A DNA stretch of 64,000 nt, taken from Deltaproteobacteria bacterium (GTDB lineage: Bacteria > Bdellovibrionota > Bdellovibrionia > Bdellovibrionales > JAMPXM01). This document shows, in pieces, positions 33,919 to 42,566 of this stretch (positions within the stretch are counted from its first letter, which is position 1; every line of letters starts with the position of its first letter). The stretch covers positions 62,001-126,000 of the forward strand of contig JAFLCB010000008.1 of the NCBI GenBank assembly GCA_017302795.1, in the 5' to 3' direction. The notes under the pieces were generated by a model. The model was not told where the DNA came from. It saw only the letters and a program-made list of their open reading frames with translations, and ran no database searches. The position numbers and the translations under genes were made by a program.

Positions 33919-35670
33919 TTACTTTGGTAGGTCTGTGTATCCGCCCCAGCAGTGTAGACCGGTTTCGTCCAATGCGCAGAACAAACTGCCGCGACCCAAA
34001 ATCGAGGTTGTGTTTTGCAGCGAGGGCGGCTGACCAGTTCGGTCAAAATCTCGCCCCCAGCATTCAACATTGCCCGCTTCCAAAGTCACGCACGTGAGGC
34101 TCGAGCCAAGTGCGAAATCTTTTACGCGACCAGGTTGTTCGAGGCCTTGGGGAACCTCCAGTTGAAGATTTGCTAGATCGCCCCAGCACGCAAATCCAAA
34201 ATCATCGAGGAGACAACCGTGGGAGGTCGCAAGCAGAAGTTTCTTCGGATTCGATACATTCGTCGGTGGAGGAAAACCTTGGTAGCTGTCGCCCCAGCAG
34301 GTCAGTCCCTCATCAGAAATCGCGCAGGCTCGATCTTCGCTGATGGCGACTTTCACGGGATTGGAAAATTCAAACGGAGGATTATTGAGATTGGCGTTAT
34401 ATGAAAAACATTTTACGGAATCAAAACCATGCGCCGATGACCGCTGTACTCCGATGACGCAAAGAGCCTCTCCGATGCTTGATACAGAAACCGCTTTCAC
34501 ACTTTTAAATTCGATCTTTCCGCTACGGCCACGGCATTCGATTCCACCCGAGTTCCAAAAACATTTGTTGTAACCGCCAAACTCGATTCTGACCCGATCT
34601 GGCTTAGGCAATGTCGCGCTGTCGATATAGGTCAATCTGCATTCCACTTGCCCCGATTGAAGAAGTCCGCACGGTGCATAGCCAGAGCCAAAAATCATGT
34701 TCACGGGCTCTCGGAACTCCACCGGGGTCAAACTTGAGTTCCACCACGTCCAGCAGGTGACAGATCCGTTTTTCAAACTCACGCAGCCGGATGAATCTGA
34801 AGCCCATGCATCTTGAACTTCGGCGTTGGGCTCTGCAAATTCTTTTGGAATTGTGGAGTCTTGATAGTCCATTATTTCACCGGTGCTCGGTTTAGCACAG
34901 ACGAAGCGCATATCCTTCGTCAAAGCACAAAGCACATCCCTCCGCGGAAGCCACGACTGCGCCGACATTACTTCGACGGCGGTATCAACCCCAATATCCG
35001 GCTTCGCTGCTTCTTCGCTCCAGCACTTGGATTCAGTCAATGATCGCGCGCAAATAAAGTTATCACCAACTGCGATTTCCAATGGCTTTACAATTTCCAT
35101 CTTTTTTGGCCATGCCCAAGGCCGATATTCCGCTAGGCACTCGATCAAATTGCCATCTGCCCAACAAACATAATCGTTGTGAACTCCTATGGCCTGTATT
35201 TCGGCTTTAGGTCTTTTGATAAGCTCTTTCGGGCGAATTTGCCAGTAAGGCATAATGCAATGAAGTGCCGAAGTTTTTAAATTCACCGAACATGCATTTG
35301 AAGTACTGAGGCGAACTGAATTTGGCTTTGCGCTTTCTAGAAACTTCCGAAATAAAAGATCGAAGGAGGTGCCATTGATAGATCCCGCCGGCATCTTCCA
35401 GCACTGCCAGCCATCGGCGTCTTTTCCGCATCCGAACACTTCATTCTGGTGGGCAGCGGTGAGATTGCCGACTGGATCTGGAATCCATGTTGCGGTTTCC
35501 TCGCTCTTTAAGCAGGCCGTTTTCCCGGCCGCCGTGACGCCGCAAACTTCATCGTAGTTAAGTGACTCGAGACGGATGAACTCGGTGCTCGCGGCATCGG
35601 CAGAAGCGGTGGAAAATAACAAAGCAGACATGCTGAGTGCTGCCGCCTTTACCCAAAATAACTTCTTCAA
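33919..35670 (-). CDS. Exported RCC1-like propeller protein with 14 Cys-paired repeats (copy B)
   Basis: The start is TTG 35670, five bases after GAGGGGG, giving a clean signal peptide (KKLFWVKAAALSMSALLFSTA, cleavage near SADA). The mature protein is built of 14 repeats of about 40 residues, each containing a Cys-x(7-15)-Cys pair such as CAISDEGLTCWG, CLLDDFGFACWG, CVTLEAGNVECWG and CALDETGLHCWG. The last four carry the RCC1-type C-W-G ending. Fourteen repeats would make two seven-bladed propellers, with one disulfide per blade. It is probably surface or periplasmic. The upstream neighbour is a paralogue with the same 14-repeat plan. Confidence 0.85.
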   Translation of the reverse strand: MKKLFWVKAAALSMSALLFSTASADAASTEFIRLESLNYDEVCGVTAAGKTACLKSEETATWIPDPVGNLTAAHQNEVFGCGKDADGWQCWKMPAGSINGTSFDLLFRKFLESAKPNSVRLSTSNACSVNLKTSALHCIMPYWQIRPKELIKRPKAEIQAIGVHNDYVCWADGNLIECLAEYRPWAWPKKMEIVKPLEIAVGDNFICARSLTESKCWSEEAAKPDIGVDTAVEVMSAQSWLPRRDVLCALTKDMRFVCAKPSTGEIMDYQDSTIPKEFAEPNAEVQDAWASDSSGCVSLKNGSVTCWTWWNSSLTPVEFREPVNMIFGSGYAPCGLLQSGQVECRLTYIDSATLPKPDRVRIEFGGYNKCFWNSGGIECRGRSGKIEFKSVKAVSVSSIGEALCVIGVQRSSAHGFDSVKCFSYNANLNNPPFEFSNPVKVAISEDRACAISDEGLTCWGDSYQGFPPPTNVSNPKKLLLATSHGCLLDDFGFACWGDLANLQLEVPQGLEQPGRVKDFALGSSLTCVTLEAGNVECWGRDFDRTGQPPSLQNTTSILGRGSLFCALDETGLHCWGGYTDLPK

Positions 35671-35729
35671 ATGTGCCCCCTCGGTCGAAACTGCTGCCGA
35701 GGGGAAGGCCTCCGAGTGAATCAAAAAAA

Positions 35730-37577
35730 CTATTGATTCAACGAGTCCTCGCGCTGTCCCCAGCAAGTGACGCCCTCATCGGAAGACGCACAAGTCGTGT
35801 TCCCGCTAACGGCAATCGAGATAGGATTTGTAAGGTTCGGAACGTCCAATTGTCCAGAGCTGTTAGACCCCCAGCATTGAACTTGATTGTCCCGCGTCAG
35901 AACGCAGATATGCGAATCGCCAAGTGCAAAATCCTGAATGGAATCAATGTCTCCGAGGCTCTGCGGGACAAGAAGCTTGCGACTTTCAAGATCCCAGCCC
36001 CAGCAAAGAAATCCGAACTGATCTTTTGCGCAGGCAAATTCTCTTGAAAATAGGACTTTTTGGACTGAACTGAGGTTGGGCATCGGTTCACCGCCGATTG
36101 GCATTCCCCAACACGCAATGTTTTGTCCGCCATATAAGCAAATCGAACCAGACGTCGCTACGATTTTATCCATCTCTGGTTCCAAGACAGATGCTTGGCT
36201 GCCGAGCGCTTCCTGGCTACCAAAACATCTAACAGAGCGAACGCCACCTTGGTTTTCAAAAATGATGCACGGATGATCATCACCCTCAGTTTTGCTTGCT
36301 GAAATAACTTTTCTGATATCAGAAAAATTCGTGTCGGTATTTAGGTCCGAACAGTGAAACCGAGTGTCATTCCAACGGCAACTTCCTGCCGATCGAATTT
36401 CCGAACCATCCTCTGGAAGCGGGGATGGGCGATGGTAATTGTTCGTTACGCAGTGAACTCGGTGGGCGCGGTCGATGCCGCAAACGGACTCGCTTGTCAC
36501 TTTGAAGTCGACAACGTCCTTCATGAAGGGAATTTCTGTCACTGAACTGTAGATCAAGCATGAGAACTCGGATTCCCCGGTGGCTACATTTTCTGTTAGA
36601 GCGCAAAGCCGGTCGTTGTCCACGCCAAATTTTTTGATGCGTAGCCCGGGCTTCTTGTAGTCCTCAGGAACTGCATCCGTGACGGTGTCTTTTATTGAAT
36701 CATAGCGAACGCAAAGTGGTTGTTCGGACTCGCTGTGCGCGCAGTAGCCGTCGTAGCCAAAAGTTGAAAGCTGAGTGGCTTTCGTCCATTCGTTTCCGAG
36801 GGAAAAATATTTTGCATCCGCGAGTTCTCGCCCATGAGAGCAGCTGAGACCGGCATCGGAAAGGACGCAAAGTGAATTCCATTGTCCGGTTATTTGCCGC
36901 GCTCCGCGGAACGGTCCCCTTGGAAAAACGACTCTAGGAGTGACTGGTAGGTCTGGCTCAATATTTTTAAATGGCGTGCAGTTGATCGCGTCACCGTCGA
37001 GAGCACACAGTTCGTTATCAAGGATTTGGAAGTCGCGAAGATCGGAATAAGGGCCGTAGGTTTCCATAGGAGGGCGATAAGAAACATAGCGGTTGCCACC
37101 GGGAACTAATTCCCAGCGCTGAAGCTCTGGCTGGTAGCAGTGGATGGTTAAGTCTTTTTGAGGAACACAGACCCGTTCGCTACTGAAGCGCGCCCGGTCG
37201 TACAAGCCACTTTCTAGGATTTTTTGGATCGGCTTTTCGAACTCACCCTCAGTTTGCCAGCACCGTACGCCGCGTTCATCGACGCCGCAAAAGTGGGGGC
37301 CACCTGCGACGAAAGATTTCAGCTTCGAGACCGAGTCTCCCGAGTACTGTGATCTAGAATCGGAGCCGGCGCAGAGTCGTGTTTTTCCATCCAATGTTTT
37401 GCCACAGACACTTCTGGAGGTCAGCGAGTCGATCAAAATGGGGGTCTTTAGCACGACGGAGTAGGGCTTGGCGGAAATGCCCGCATCGACTTCATTTGCA
37501 GCGCCAGGAGTTGCAAACACGGTCAGTGCAAGAACCGATGAAAGGACAATTGTCGACAAACGTAAAAAATGAACCAC
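35730..37577 (-). CDS. Exported RCC1-like propeller protein with 14 Cys-paired repeats (copy A)
   Basis: The start is GTG 37577, five bases after AGGAGG, giving a signal peptide (LRLSTIVLSSVLALTVFATPG, cleavage near GAAN). Fourteen Cys-x-Cys repeats can be counted, from CGKTLDGKTRLC to CASSDEGVTCWG. The tenth repeat has a longer spacing in both this gene and its neighbour, and the last four end in Cys-Trp-Gly. The two genes are therefore a tandem duplication (gap 59 bases, same strand). The length fits two seven-bladed propellers. Likely a secreted binding or scaffold protein; partner unknown. Confidence 0.85.
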   Translation of the reverse strand: MVHFLRLSTIVLSSVLALTVFATPGAANEVDAGISAKPYSVVLKTPILIDSLTSRSVCGKTLDGKTRLCAGSDSRSQYSGDSVSKLKSFVAGGPHFCGVDERGVRCWQTEGEFEKPIQKILESGLYDRARFSSERVCVPQKDLTIHCYQPELQRWELVPGGNRYVSYRPPMETYGPYSDLRDFQILDNELCALDGDAINCTPFKNIEPDLPVTPRVVFPRGPFRGARQITGQWNSLCVLSDAGLSCSHGRELADAKYFSLGNEWTKATQLSTFGYDGYCAHSESEQPLCVRYDSIKDTVTDAVPEDYKKPGLRIKKFGVDNDRLCALTENVATGESEFSCLIYSSVTEIPFMKDVVDFKVTSESVCGIDRAHRVHCVTNNYHRPSPLPEDGSEIRSAGSCRWNDTRFHCSDLNTDTNFSDIRKVISASKTEGDDHPCIIFENQGGVRSVRCFGSQEALGSQASVLEPEMDKIVATSGSICLYGGQNIACWGMPIGGEPMPNLSSVQKVLFSREFACAKDQFGFLCWGWDLESRKLLVPQSLGDIDSIQDFALGDSHICVLTRDNQVQCWGSNSSGQLDVPNLTNPISIAVSGNTTCASSDEGVTCWGQREDSLNQ

Positions 37578-37702
37578 GCGGTCCTCCTGGTCGACCCAAG
37601 GCATTGGGTTGTGCACCGCATATAAGCCGGAGTCTTGGGGTGTGACAATGTGGGATGCCGTTTGCGAGCATTGGGGTGGAATCTCTTCAAGGAGTTCACA
37701 CA

Positions 37703-38206
37703 TTGACGGAGCAAACTGCGAAAAGAAACCAACACCAAGTCACCGTGATTCTGTGGGCGGCACTAATAACGAGTGTCTTTTTGTACTTAGGACTGACGTT
37801 CGTGATTCCAAGGAACTCCGATCGCCCGGTGCAATTTGCTCAGCCAATGAACGGGAAAATGGCCGAATCATCTGCTGAATCAACGTCCGATGAATCACCA
37901 TCATCGGGTGAAGACGGAGCGTCCCTTGAAGGTGATCCGATCCTGGGGATCCTTTACCCCTTTGGGCTTGCGATGGCGCTTGCGGGACTGGCGGTTGGCC
38001 ATGCCCGGTCACTATGGAAAGATGCCGGAACCGCGAAGATGCTGAATATTTTGTCACTCGCATTTTGTGAATCCTGCGCCCTGTTGGGATTAGTGATCTT
38101 CATGCTTGGGAAAGGCGATGCCACCGAGCCGCGGTCGATGATGATAATGGCCATCGTTTGTATGGCGACGCTGTTCCCGACTCCGAAGCGAATGCGCCTC
38201 GCGTAA
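37703..38206 (+). CDS. Membrane protein with a hairpin resembling ATP synthase subunit c
   Basis: The start is TTG 37703, eight bases after AAGGAG (the ATG at 37655 lies before this site). There are three to four hydrophobic helices (near residues 15-33, 75-95, 105-130 and 140-155), with a Ser/Glu-rich segment between helix 1 and 2. The third, ILSLAFCESCALLGLVIFML, is strikingly like the second helix of F/V-type c subunits, where a buried Glu carries the proton. The order and length differ from a true c subunit (168 residues, no cluster of atp genes). A proton-linked function is speculation. Promoter region overlaps the divergent propeller operon upstream. Confidence 0.65.
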   Translation: MTEQTAKRNQHQVTVILWAALITSVFLYLGLTFVIPRNSDRPVQFAQPMNGKMAESSAESTSDESPSSGEDGASLEGDPILGILYPFGLAMALAGLAVGHARSLWKDAGTAKMLNILSLAFCESCALLGLVIFMLGKGDATEPRSMMIMAIVCMATLFPTPKRMRLA

Positions 38207-38346
38207 TTGAATTGCTGAAGTCAATTTGGCTCCGAATAGGTTTGGCCCCCGAATTGCCCTCGTTGAACGGGCGCGATGAAAATCGCGAAGTCATGCGGAA
38301 GTTAAGAGCCGCTTCGACACCATCAACATCCTAAGGGGGGTATTCC

Positions 38347-39213
38347 ATGATGATCTTAAAGACGATGCTTTCGGTTCTAGCATTAGGTTTGGCAGCGCAA
38401 GCTGCAGAGGCTCAAGTTTCTGGAGGTCTTCGTCCAGGACGAGATCCCATTTTTGAGCCCGGTCATCCAGGGGGAGGCGGGCCTTTTCGACCTGGACATG
38501 GTGGCGGCTATCGGCCAGCACCGGTCACCGAATCTGTTCGCATGACAATCGGTCGTCAATACTCTGGATTCACGCGTTTAAACCTTTCACAACTTTTGTC
38601 CGTTGCCGTTCAAGGGCGTGAAGTTCAAGACCTCACTGTCACAATGAGCGCACAAGGCGGTCGGTCGCACGCAATCCTGATGGAAAACGGTCAAGCTATC
38701 GGACAGCCTGTGATCGTTCCCAACTACACGATTGACGCTGATTTCACAGTACAAAATCCAAATTCACGAACTCTTCTTGAGCTCAATCTGAATGGACCTG
38801 TTTACATTTCAGAAATCACAGCTCGTGTGTTGGATGTCGGCGGTGGTCATGGGGGCGGCGGCGGATGGCCTGGTGGTGGGCACGGTGGACCGCTTGAGCT
38901 AAGCGAGTTTGTTGGGCAAAACTTTCGAGGACAAGACTTCTTGAATCTCGATGCAGTTCTTGGACTCTCGCAATATCAAGGCATGACAATATCGAAAGTG
39001 ATTATCCGAGGATCGTCGCGTGCTGGTCGAGGCACGGCGGAATTGATGATCAATGGTTTTGGCCAGCGCTCGATGGTGACCCTCGGTACCGGCCTTCGTG
39101 AACACTCTCTCCGTGTTCCCGGACGATCGCGCATCGGCATAGAAATCAACTCACTCGATCTTGAAATGAATGGAAACATATTCATCGAGTCCGTGACAGT
39201 TGAACTCGAATAG
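38347..39213 (+). CDS. Exported two-domain protein with Gly-rich linkers
   Basis: A signal peptide (residues 1-22, AEAQV) is followed by a Gly/Pro/His-rich linker. A beta-rich domain of ~95 residues (residues ~62-158) follows, then a second Gly/His-rich linker (GGGHGGGGGWPGGGHGG) and a second ~95-residue domain. The two domains match in pattern: FTRLNLSQLLSV/FLNLDAVLGL near the start, a strand of AILMENGQ/AELMINGF, and NGPVYISEITARVL/NGNIFIESVTVEL at the end. This points to an internal duplication. No known family. AAGGGGGG precedes the ATG. Possibly a secreted carbohydrate- or surface-binding protein. Confidence 0.78.
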   Translation: MMILKTMLSVLALGLAAQAAEAQVSGGLRPGRDPIFEPGHPGGGGPFRPGHGGGYRPAPVTESVRMTIGRQYSGFTRLNLSQLLSVAVQGREVQDLTVTMSAQGGRSHAILMENGQAIGQPVIVPNYTIDADFTVQNPNSRTLLELNLNGPVYISEITARVLDVGGGHGGGGGWPGGGHGGPLELSEFVGQNFRGQDFLNLDAVLGLSQYQGMTISKVIIRGSSRAGRGTAELMINGFGQRSMVTLGTGLREHSLRVPGRSRIGIEINSLDLEMNGNIFIESVTVELE

Positions 39214-39376
39214 GTTTTTGGGGTGCAGGTCGGAATTAGTCGGCGCGACACCGTGAATGGATGGACTTAAAGAGTTGAAAGCCCCCCACGACGTGGGATC
39301 TTTAAGAATTGGCGCGGTGTTTTTTAAGCGATCGGGATGGACGATCTGCACCTCTTTTGTATAGATGTCTCTATAA

Positions 39377-40123
39377 ATGTCGTCGACAGTATTTTCTGAA
39401 AATGATTTTCTAAGTTTAGGGCTCCTGGCATCTGCAGAGGACAAAAAGTTCCTTGGGAGCACCTCCTTGCTCGGCTCCGATTTCATCCTCAATGAATGGC
39501 ATCAGTTGGTGCCCTGGGTTTCACCTGTGGTTCCTCGGGGTGCTTTCGAAGTTTTTGATTTCACTTCGGGCTATGCTGCGGAAAGAAAGCTAAAGTTTGA
39601 TTTTGGCTTGGGCCGTTATGACGAAGACCGCGTTGGAATGTACAATGCAGATTTTTTTAATGGCAAAGATCCCGTCGCAAGGCGAACCATTCACATGGGA
39701 CTTGATCTGGGTGCCCCAGCGGGGACACCGGTGTTTTCACCAGTCGCTGCTAAGCTTTGGGGTGTGAACTTTTTAGAACGAGAAGGTGACTATGGTGGGA
39801 CGATCATTTTAGAGTGTCAGCCGCCCGATCAGCTTCGTTGTCCGACGCTCTACATGCTGTTTGGGCACTTGGCGAAAGACAGTCTTCGTCACATTCAGAC
39901 ATTCGCAGAAATTCAGTGCGGTGATTTAGTCGGGTGGCTAGGGGAACCAAGTGAAAATGGAGGATGGAATCCCCATTTACATTGGCAGCTAAGTTGGTCT
40001 CGCCCATTGAAAATCGATTTGCCAGGTGCGGTATCTGCGCTTTATCGCGACAAGGCAAAGAGCGTGTTTCCAGATCCGACCGCGTCTTTAAGTAGAGCGA
40101 TTGGTGGCTGGCGAGGTCTGTAA
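39377..40123 (+). CDS. M23-type peptidoglycan metallopeptidase domain protein
   Basis: Zinc-dependent endopeptidase core: HMGLDLGAPAGTPVFSPV (near residues 111-128) with the His and Asp zinc ligands, a central strand VLFGHL-type segment (LYMLFGHLAK), and HLHWQL near residue 202 with the second His-x-His ligand. About 90 residues precede the domain and no signal peptide is obvious, so location is uncertain. The start ATG 39377 lacks a clear ribosome-binding site. Members usually cut peptide cross-links in cell walls. In a predator-like genome a role in prey or own-wall remodelling is possible. It converges on the response regulator gene, 13 bases away. Confidence 0.85.
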   Translation: MSSTVFSENDFLSLGLLASAEDKKFLGSTSLLGSDFILNEWHQLVPWVSPVVPRGAFEVFDFTSGYAAERKLKFDFGLGRYDEDRVGMYNADFFNGKDPVARRTIHMGLDLGAPAGTPVFSPVAAKLWGVNFLEREGDYGGTIILECQPPDQLRCPTLYMLFGHLAKDSLRHIQTFAEIQCGDLVGWLGEPSENGGWNPHLHWQLSWSRPLKIDLPGAVSALYRDKAKSVFPDPTASLSRAIGGWRGL

Positions 40124-40136
40124 CCAGGCCTACGTC

Positions 40137-40856
40137 CTAGTGGCGCGCCTCGCGAAGAATATAACCCGCGCCGTAAACTGTCGCGAGGATATGGCTGAAA
40201 CCCGCCAGTTTTTTTCGAAGGTAGACCATGTGGGTGTCAATCGTCCGGTTTGAAACAACTGCATCTTTCCAAACGCCTTCCAAGATCTGTTGGCGAGAAA
40301 CGACTCGGTCTTTGTTGAGGACAAAAAATCTTAGCAGATTAAATTCTAACACCGAAAGCGGAACAGTTTTGTGTTCGACTGTTGCTTCCAGGCGGGCCGC
40401 GTTTAAAGTCAAATTTCCGCAAACCATAATGTCCGGCTCGTCGACTTGTTCTTCTAAGCGACGAATTTTTGCGACAACTCGCGCGACAAGTTCGCGGGGG
40501 CGTGCGCCTTTAATGACGTAGTCATCAGCTCCGAAATCAAAAGCTTGAGTCACATTTTCGATGTCGTCTGCCCCGGTGTAGATCAGAATTGGGATATGTT
40601 TTGTTTCCGGTCTTGCGCGAAGAACTCGGCAGAGATCATGTCCACTTTGTTTTTCTAAACCAAGATCAAGAATAATCAAATCGGGTTTGCCGGTATCGGC
40701 AAGTTGTAGCCCGGTTGAAGCGTCACCTGCTTTTAGTATCTGAAAACGGAACGACAAAAGCTCTTCGATGAAATCTAGGATCCCTGGATCGTCATCAATC
40801 ACAAGAATTCGTTTGTGCGGAATTTTCAAAGCAGTTGTTTCCATAGTTCCATTCAC
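40137..40856 (-). CDS. OmpR/PhoB-family response regulator
   Basis: The receiver domain (residues ~13-125) has the DDD acidic cluster (IDDDPG), the phospho-accepting Asp in LIILDLGLE, and Thr/Lys switch residues (YTGADD, YVIKGARPRE). A C-terminal winged-helix DNA-binding domain follows (from residue ~140; VLEFNLLRFFVLNKDRVVSRQQILEGVWKD in pieces, then RTIDTHMVYLRKKL). At 239 residues it is typical. A perfect tandem repeat 21 bases before its start fits autoregulation by such a protein. The divergent gene to the right is a membrane kinase-like protein and may be its partner. Confidence 0.94.
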   Translation of the reverse strand: MNGTMETTALKIPHKRILVIDDDPGILDFIEELLSFRFQILKAGDASTGLQLADTGKPDLIILDLGLEKQSGHDLCRVLRARPETKHIPILIYTGADDIENVTQAFDFGADDYVIKGARPRELVARVVAKIRRLEEQVDEPDIMVCGNLTLNAARLEATVEHKTVPLSVLEFNLLRFFVLNKDRVVSRQQILEGVWKDAVVSNRTIDTHMVYLRKKLAGFSHILATVYGAGYILREARH

Positions 40857-41171
40857 ACAATCTAACTGAGGTGCCGTATCTGTTAATATCTGTTAAAATT
40901 CGATGCTCAACAAGTTACGCAACTATTTAACGAGGCTTTAGGACTCTTAATATTTCGCGGATTCAGGTCCGTTTAAGCTAAGTATCTCTGAAGCTCTGCT
41001 ATTAAACCCGAAGATCTTACAAGTCGACCCTGTTTGAGATTCAACGCGGTCCTCCGCTTGCGCCTGCCTATTAAGGGTCTAGAAGTGGTCGAGCAAGTGG
41101 TTGCGGTCAGCCCGATCACAAGTCTATTCAGCGGTTTACGGTATATTCGGTCCAGGCGTTTTTGAACGTTC
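40857..41171. other. Intergenic region between the response regulator and the divergent sensor gene
   Basis: 315 bases with no credible gene. Apart from the tandem 10-base repeat at 40877-40896, the region is AT-rich near the regulator and less so towards the sensor gene. No terminator or tRNA is seen. It should contain the promoters of both divergent genes. Confidence 0.6.
40877..40896 (-). promoter_or_regulatory. Tandem 10-base repeat, candidate operator for the OmpR-type regulator
   Basis: TATCTGTTAA occurs twice back-to-back (40877-40886 and 40887-40896), starting 21 bases upstream of the response regulator start. Winged-helix OmpR/PhoB regulators bind direct repeats spaced 10-11 bases apart, so this is a plausible autoregulatory site. 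This is inference from spacing alone. Confidence 0.55.
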
Positions 41172-42566
41172 ATGTACCGAAATCAGCCGTGTTGCCAATA
41201 CTGGCCCAAGATGTGTAACCCCATGGCATCGATCTATTTGAAAATGAGGCGCCGGATGGGGCTTAGTGTCTTGAAACCTTTTGACGAATCACGGCCAGGT
41301 GCATGGCTCTTGGCTGGCGCTGCGTCCTTGATCGCCGCCGTTTGGGCGTTTCATGGATCGACCAAACACAGTGTGTTTTTGGTGGGTTTCGCTCTGCTAG
41401 CAGTAGGGATTTCCATTGGCATCGCAACGTACAATTCGACCACTCCACGCACCACAAATGGCCATAAAGACTTCGCGAGAATTTACCGGCTGCCCGTCGG
41501 AACGTTAAGTGTCTGGCTTGGTGCAGTCGTGCTTTTGTCGTTGAATCCGAATTTAAACTCCAACCCTGAAGAGCGCCGACTTTTCATCGCATTGGGGGTC
41601 CTAGCGTTCAGCTTAGTGTACCAAGGCCGGTTGGCTTTCTTCGCTCCGCTTCCCATCGCAGGCCTCTTCGTTGGACTTCGAGAAATAGACCTTAGTATAG
41701 GCCTGGTTCTGTCAAGTCCTTCAGTGTTGTGCTTCGTATTTAGCTTTCCGTTTGCGGCGGCGGTGATGATGATTCGCAGCTCAAGGGCCGATTCGCATGG
41801 CGTGGTCGCTAGATTGAAAACAATGGTAGTAGTGTCTCAGGATTTACACGCGCGTGTGCAAATTGAAGCAGAGGCGCTGGTGAACTTGCGAGAAAGTCTT
41901 TTGGGTACGGTCGCCTCTATGCCGAGCAAAGAGCCCATTAACGAACTAAAAACTCTCGGCAGTCAGTTGGCCGCTTTGAACCCATCGATTTCGATAGTGA
42001 AAGAGCAGCCGTCGCTGAGCTTTGAGATCCTGATTGCTGAAGTACGACAGATCTTTAGTGAATTTCAAACTCAAGGGCGCGCTTTAGGTAAGATTTCGGG
42101 GCCGATTCGGTTTGTGTTTTTTCCTCCGATTGCTGGCTTTGATGAGCGATCGGAAATTGCGGTCGATATCGGTCAGCTGCGTTCCGGTTTGTGGAATTGT
42201 TTGCAGCTCGCTTACGAATCTCTTCCGGAAACAGGCGCTCTGCGACGGGAAGGTGTCATTCGACTGTCGATGCGCCATGGATTTCGAGTTATCGAAATTG
42301 CGGTTGAAGACAATGGCCGCGGCATTCAAACAAGAAGCTTGGATGCGCAACACGGTCTTCAGCAGTTAAAGGGAGAAGTTGAATCTCGCGGCGGGCGATT
42401 TGAACGTGTTGCCCGGCTTGGTGTCGGTAGCCGAACCTCGATGGAACTTCGCATTCTCTCAGAGAAACCGGCCAACAGTCGTTATCGCGCGACAATCCGG
42501 CACCCGTTCACGGTCGCTGAATCTACCAAGGAATCTTCCCCAAGTGGCGGCGCGCAGCTCGTCTGA
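41172..42566 (+). CDS. Membrane sensor with a GHKL-type ATPase domain, no canonical phospho-His box
   Basis: About six membrane helices (residues ~45-230), then a helical linker and a C-terminal HATPase domain: N-box near LRSGLWNCLQLAYESLP, G1 box VEDNGRGI, and G2-like GVGSRTSMEL. No H-E-L-R-T-P or related H-box is seen; the linker helix contains only LHARVQIEAEALVNLRESLL, which lacks the usual acidic residue after His. The protein may use an unusual DHp helix or act as a non-phosphorylating sensor. The N-terminal extension before residue ~30 is uncertain and no ribosome-binding site is clear. It is divergent from the OmpR-type regulator. Its 3' end overlaps the Sua5 gene by 44 bases. Confidence 0.75.
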   Translation: MYRNQPCCQYWPKMCNPMASIYLKMRRRMGLSVLKPFDESRPGAWLLAGAASLIAAVWAFHGSTKHSVFLVGFALLAVGISIGIATYNSTTPRTTNGHKDFARIYRLPVGTLSVWLGAVVLLSLNPNLNSNPEERRLFIALGVLAFSLVYQGRLAFFAPLPIAGLFVGLREIDLSIGLVLSSPSVLCFVFSFPFAAAVMMIRSSRADSHGVVARLKTMVVVSQDLHARVQIEAEALVNLRESLLGTVASMPSKEPINELKTLGSQLAALNPSISIVKEQPSLSFEILIAEVRQIFSEFQTQGRALGKISGPIRFVFFPPIAGFDERSEIAVDIGQLRSGLWNCLQLAYESLPETGALRREGVIRLSMRHGFRVIEIAVEDNGRGIQTRSLDAQHGLQQLKGEVESRGGRFERVARLGVGSRTSMELRILSEKPANSRYRATIRHPFTVAESTKESSPSGGAQLV

